Below are positions 63,533-64,000 of a DNA stretch of 64,000 bases, piece by piece; position 1 is the first letter of the stretch, and every line of letters starts with the position of its first letter. Made by a program: the position numbers and the translations under genes. Below the pieces are notes generated by a model that did no database searches, was not told the origin of the DNA, and saw only the letters and a list, made by a program, of their open reading frames with translations. The stretch comes from Gammaproteobacteria bacterium. Lineage in GTDB: Bacteria; Pseudomonadota; Gammaproteobacteria; Steroidobacterales; Steroidobacteraceae. The stretch lies in the NCBI GenBank assembly GCA_027459765.1, contig DAIDHD010000006.1:62001-126000 (forward strand), in the 5' to 3' direction.

Positions 63533-64000
63533 CAATCTCCCCTCGTGCCACGAAGTACCTCGCGTATCTTGCGCGCGAGCTGCGACGGCGTATATGGCTT
63601 TTGTATGAACGCGACCCGCTCCTCGATCAAGCCGTGGCGAAGGACTGCGTCGTCGGTGTAGCCGCTCATGAACAGCACCTTGACGGACGGAAAGCGCGCA
63701 CCGATTCGCCGGGCAAGCTCGGCGCCGCTCAGGTTGGGCATCATGACGTCCGTCAGAAGCAGGTCGATCCGCGCATCACCGTCGGCCAGCACCTCGAGCG
63801 CGTTCAGCCCGTCGGTGGCGGGCAGCACGGTGTAGCCCTGCTTGCGCAGGCTCTGGGCCACGAGCCGACGCACCTGCTCGTCGTCCTCGACCAGGAGGAT
63901 GGTCTCGTGGCCGGTGGTCTCGACCGGCGCGGATCGCGTCACCGTCTCGCCCGCCGGCTCATCGACCACCGGCAGATGGATGTCGAAGCGCGCGCCTTGG
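63532..64000 (-). CDS. Hybrid histidine kinase, C-terminal receiver part (gene continues beyond window)
   Basis: The frame is open to the window edge. The first visible residues, QGARFDIHLPVVDEPAG, match the end of a histidine-kinase ATPase domain, followed by a complete receiver domain: ILLVEDDEQVRRLVAQSLRKQGY, LLTDVMMPNLSGAELA (phospho-Asp), VLFMSGYTDD and VAFIQKPYTPSQLARKIREVL. The GTG at 63969 is therefore probably internal and not a start. The signal sensed is not visible. It overlaps the quinoprotein start by one base, suggesting that the two are expressed together. Confidence 0.82.
   Translation of the reverse strand, partial: QGARFDIHLPVVDEPAGETVTRSAPVETTGHETILLVEDDEQVRRLVAQSLRKQGYTVLPATDGLNALEVLADGDARIDLLLTDVMMPNLSGAELARRIGARFPSVKVLFMSGYTDDAVLRHGLIEERVAFIQKPYTPSQLARKIREVLRGTRGD

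Noticed and set aside
1-64000. CRISPR array, prophage or insertion sequence
   Set aside because: No regularly spaced repeats, no transposase or integrase, and no phage structural genes were seen on either strand.

Overview
The window is about 64 kb of very GC-rich, densely coding bacterial chromosome. It carries about 50 protein genes and two tRNA genes, with no gene-free stretch above about 250 bases. Gene content points to a gammaproteobacterium: EF-P with an EpmA lysyl ligase, fused RlmKL, MltF, a FimX-like protein, a PuuR-type regulator and a ParE-ParC pair. The high GC, TonB receptor, S46 and S9 peptidases and a quinoprotein fit a Xanthomonadales, Nevskiales or Steroidobacterales-like lineage, but that placement is an inference. 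No transposase, integrase, phage gene or CRISPR array is visible.

Layout. 1-9.7 kb: a cut-off Sco-type copper protein, psd, epmA, efp (convergent to epmA, stop codons abutting), a FimX-like c-di-GMP receptor, parC, parE and a small unknown gene. 9.7-21.2 kb: a PlpD-like patatin autotransporter, a large lipoprotein, agmatine deiminase divergent from icd, a Cys/Met-metabolism PLP enzyme, an HDOD protein and a TonB-dependent receptor. 21.4-35.7 kb: a polyamine block. It holds PotIHGF-type uptake genes, gamma-glutamylputrescine synthetase and gamma-glutamyl-GABA hydrolase on one strand. A FAD oxidase runs divergently, then come RlmKL, an exonuclease/GIY-YIG protein, AguB, a PuuR-like repressor and an omega-aminotransferase. 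With AguA at 14-15 kb, the window encodes agmatine to putrescine conversion, polyamine import and most of the gamma-glutamyl route to GABA; the PuuC-type aldehyde dehydrogenase is not here. A 22-bp element, 20/22 identical, overlaps the start codons of both the hydrolase and the PuuR-like gene and resembles the E. coli PuuR operator. This is the clearest regulatory signal in the window.

35.7-48.4 kb: a cupin, YhhQ, a degenerate EAL protein, tRNA-Thr, a prolyl oligopeptidase, a VNG-repeat lipoprotein, an exported methyltransferase-like protein, an EamA transporter, formate-THF ligase, a HigBA toxin-antitoxin pair with a palindromic operator, tRNA-Ser beside a duplicated copy of its 3' end, MltF and TadA. 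48.4-64 kb: an MFS transporter, an S46 peptidase, an O6-alkylguanine methyltransferase, then a tightly overlapping minus-strand series (RND pump, membrane-fusion protein, outer-membrane factor, P3A-type proton ATPase, TauE/SafE-like permease). The window ends in a quinoprotein with an embedded cytochrome c and the cut-off end of a hybrid histidine kinase.

Many neighbouring genes overlap by 4 bases (ATGA or GTGA), suggesting translational coupling. The most unusual units are the proposed PuuR regulon, the RND-plus-proton-ATPase operon, the DEDDh/GIY-YIG/four-cysteine nuclease, and the repeat lipoprotein with its exported methyltransferase-like neighbour.
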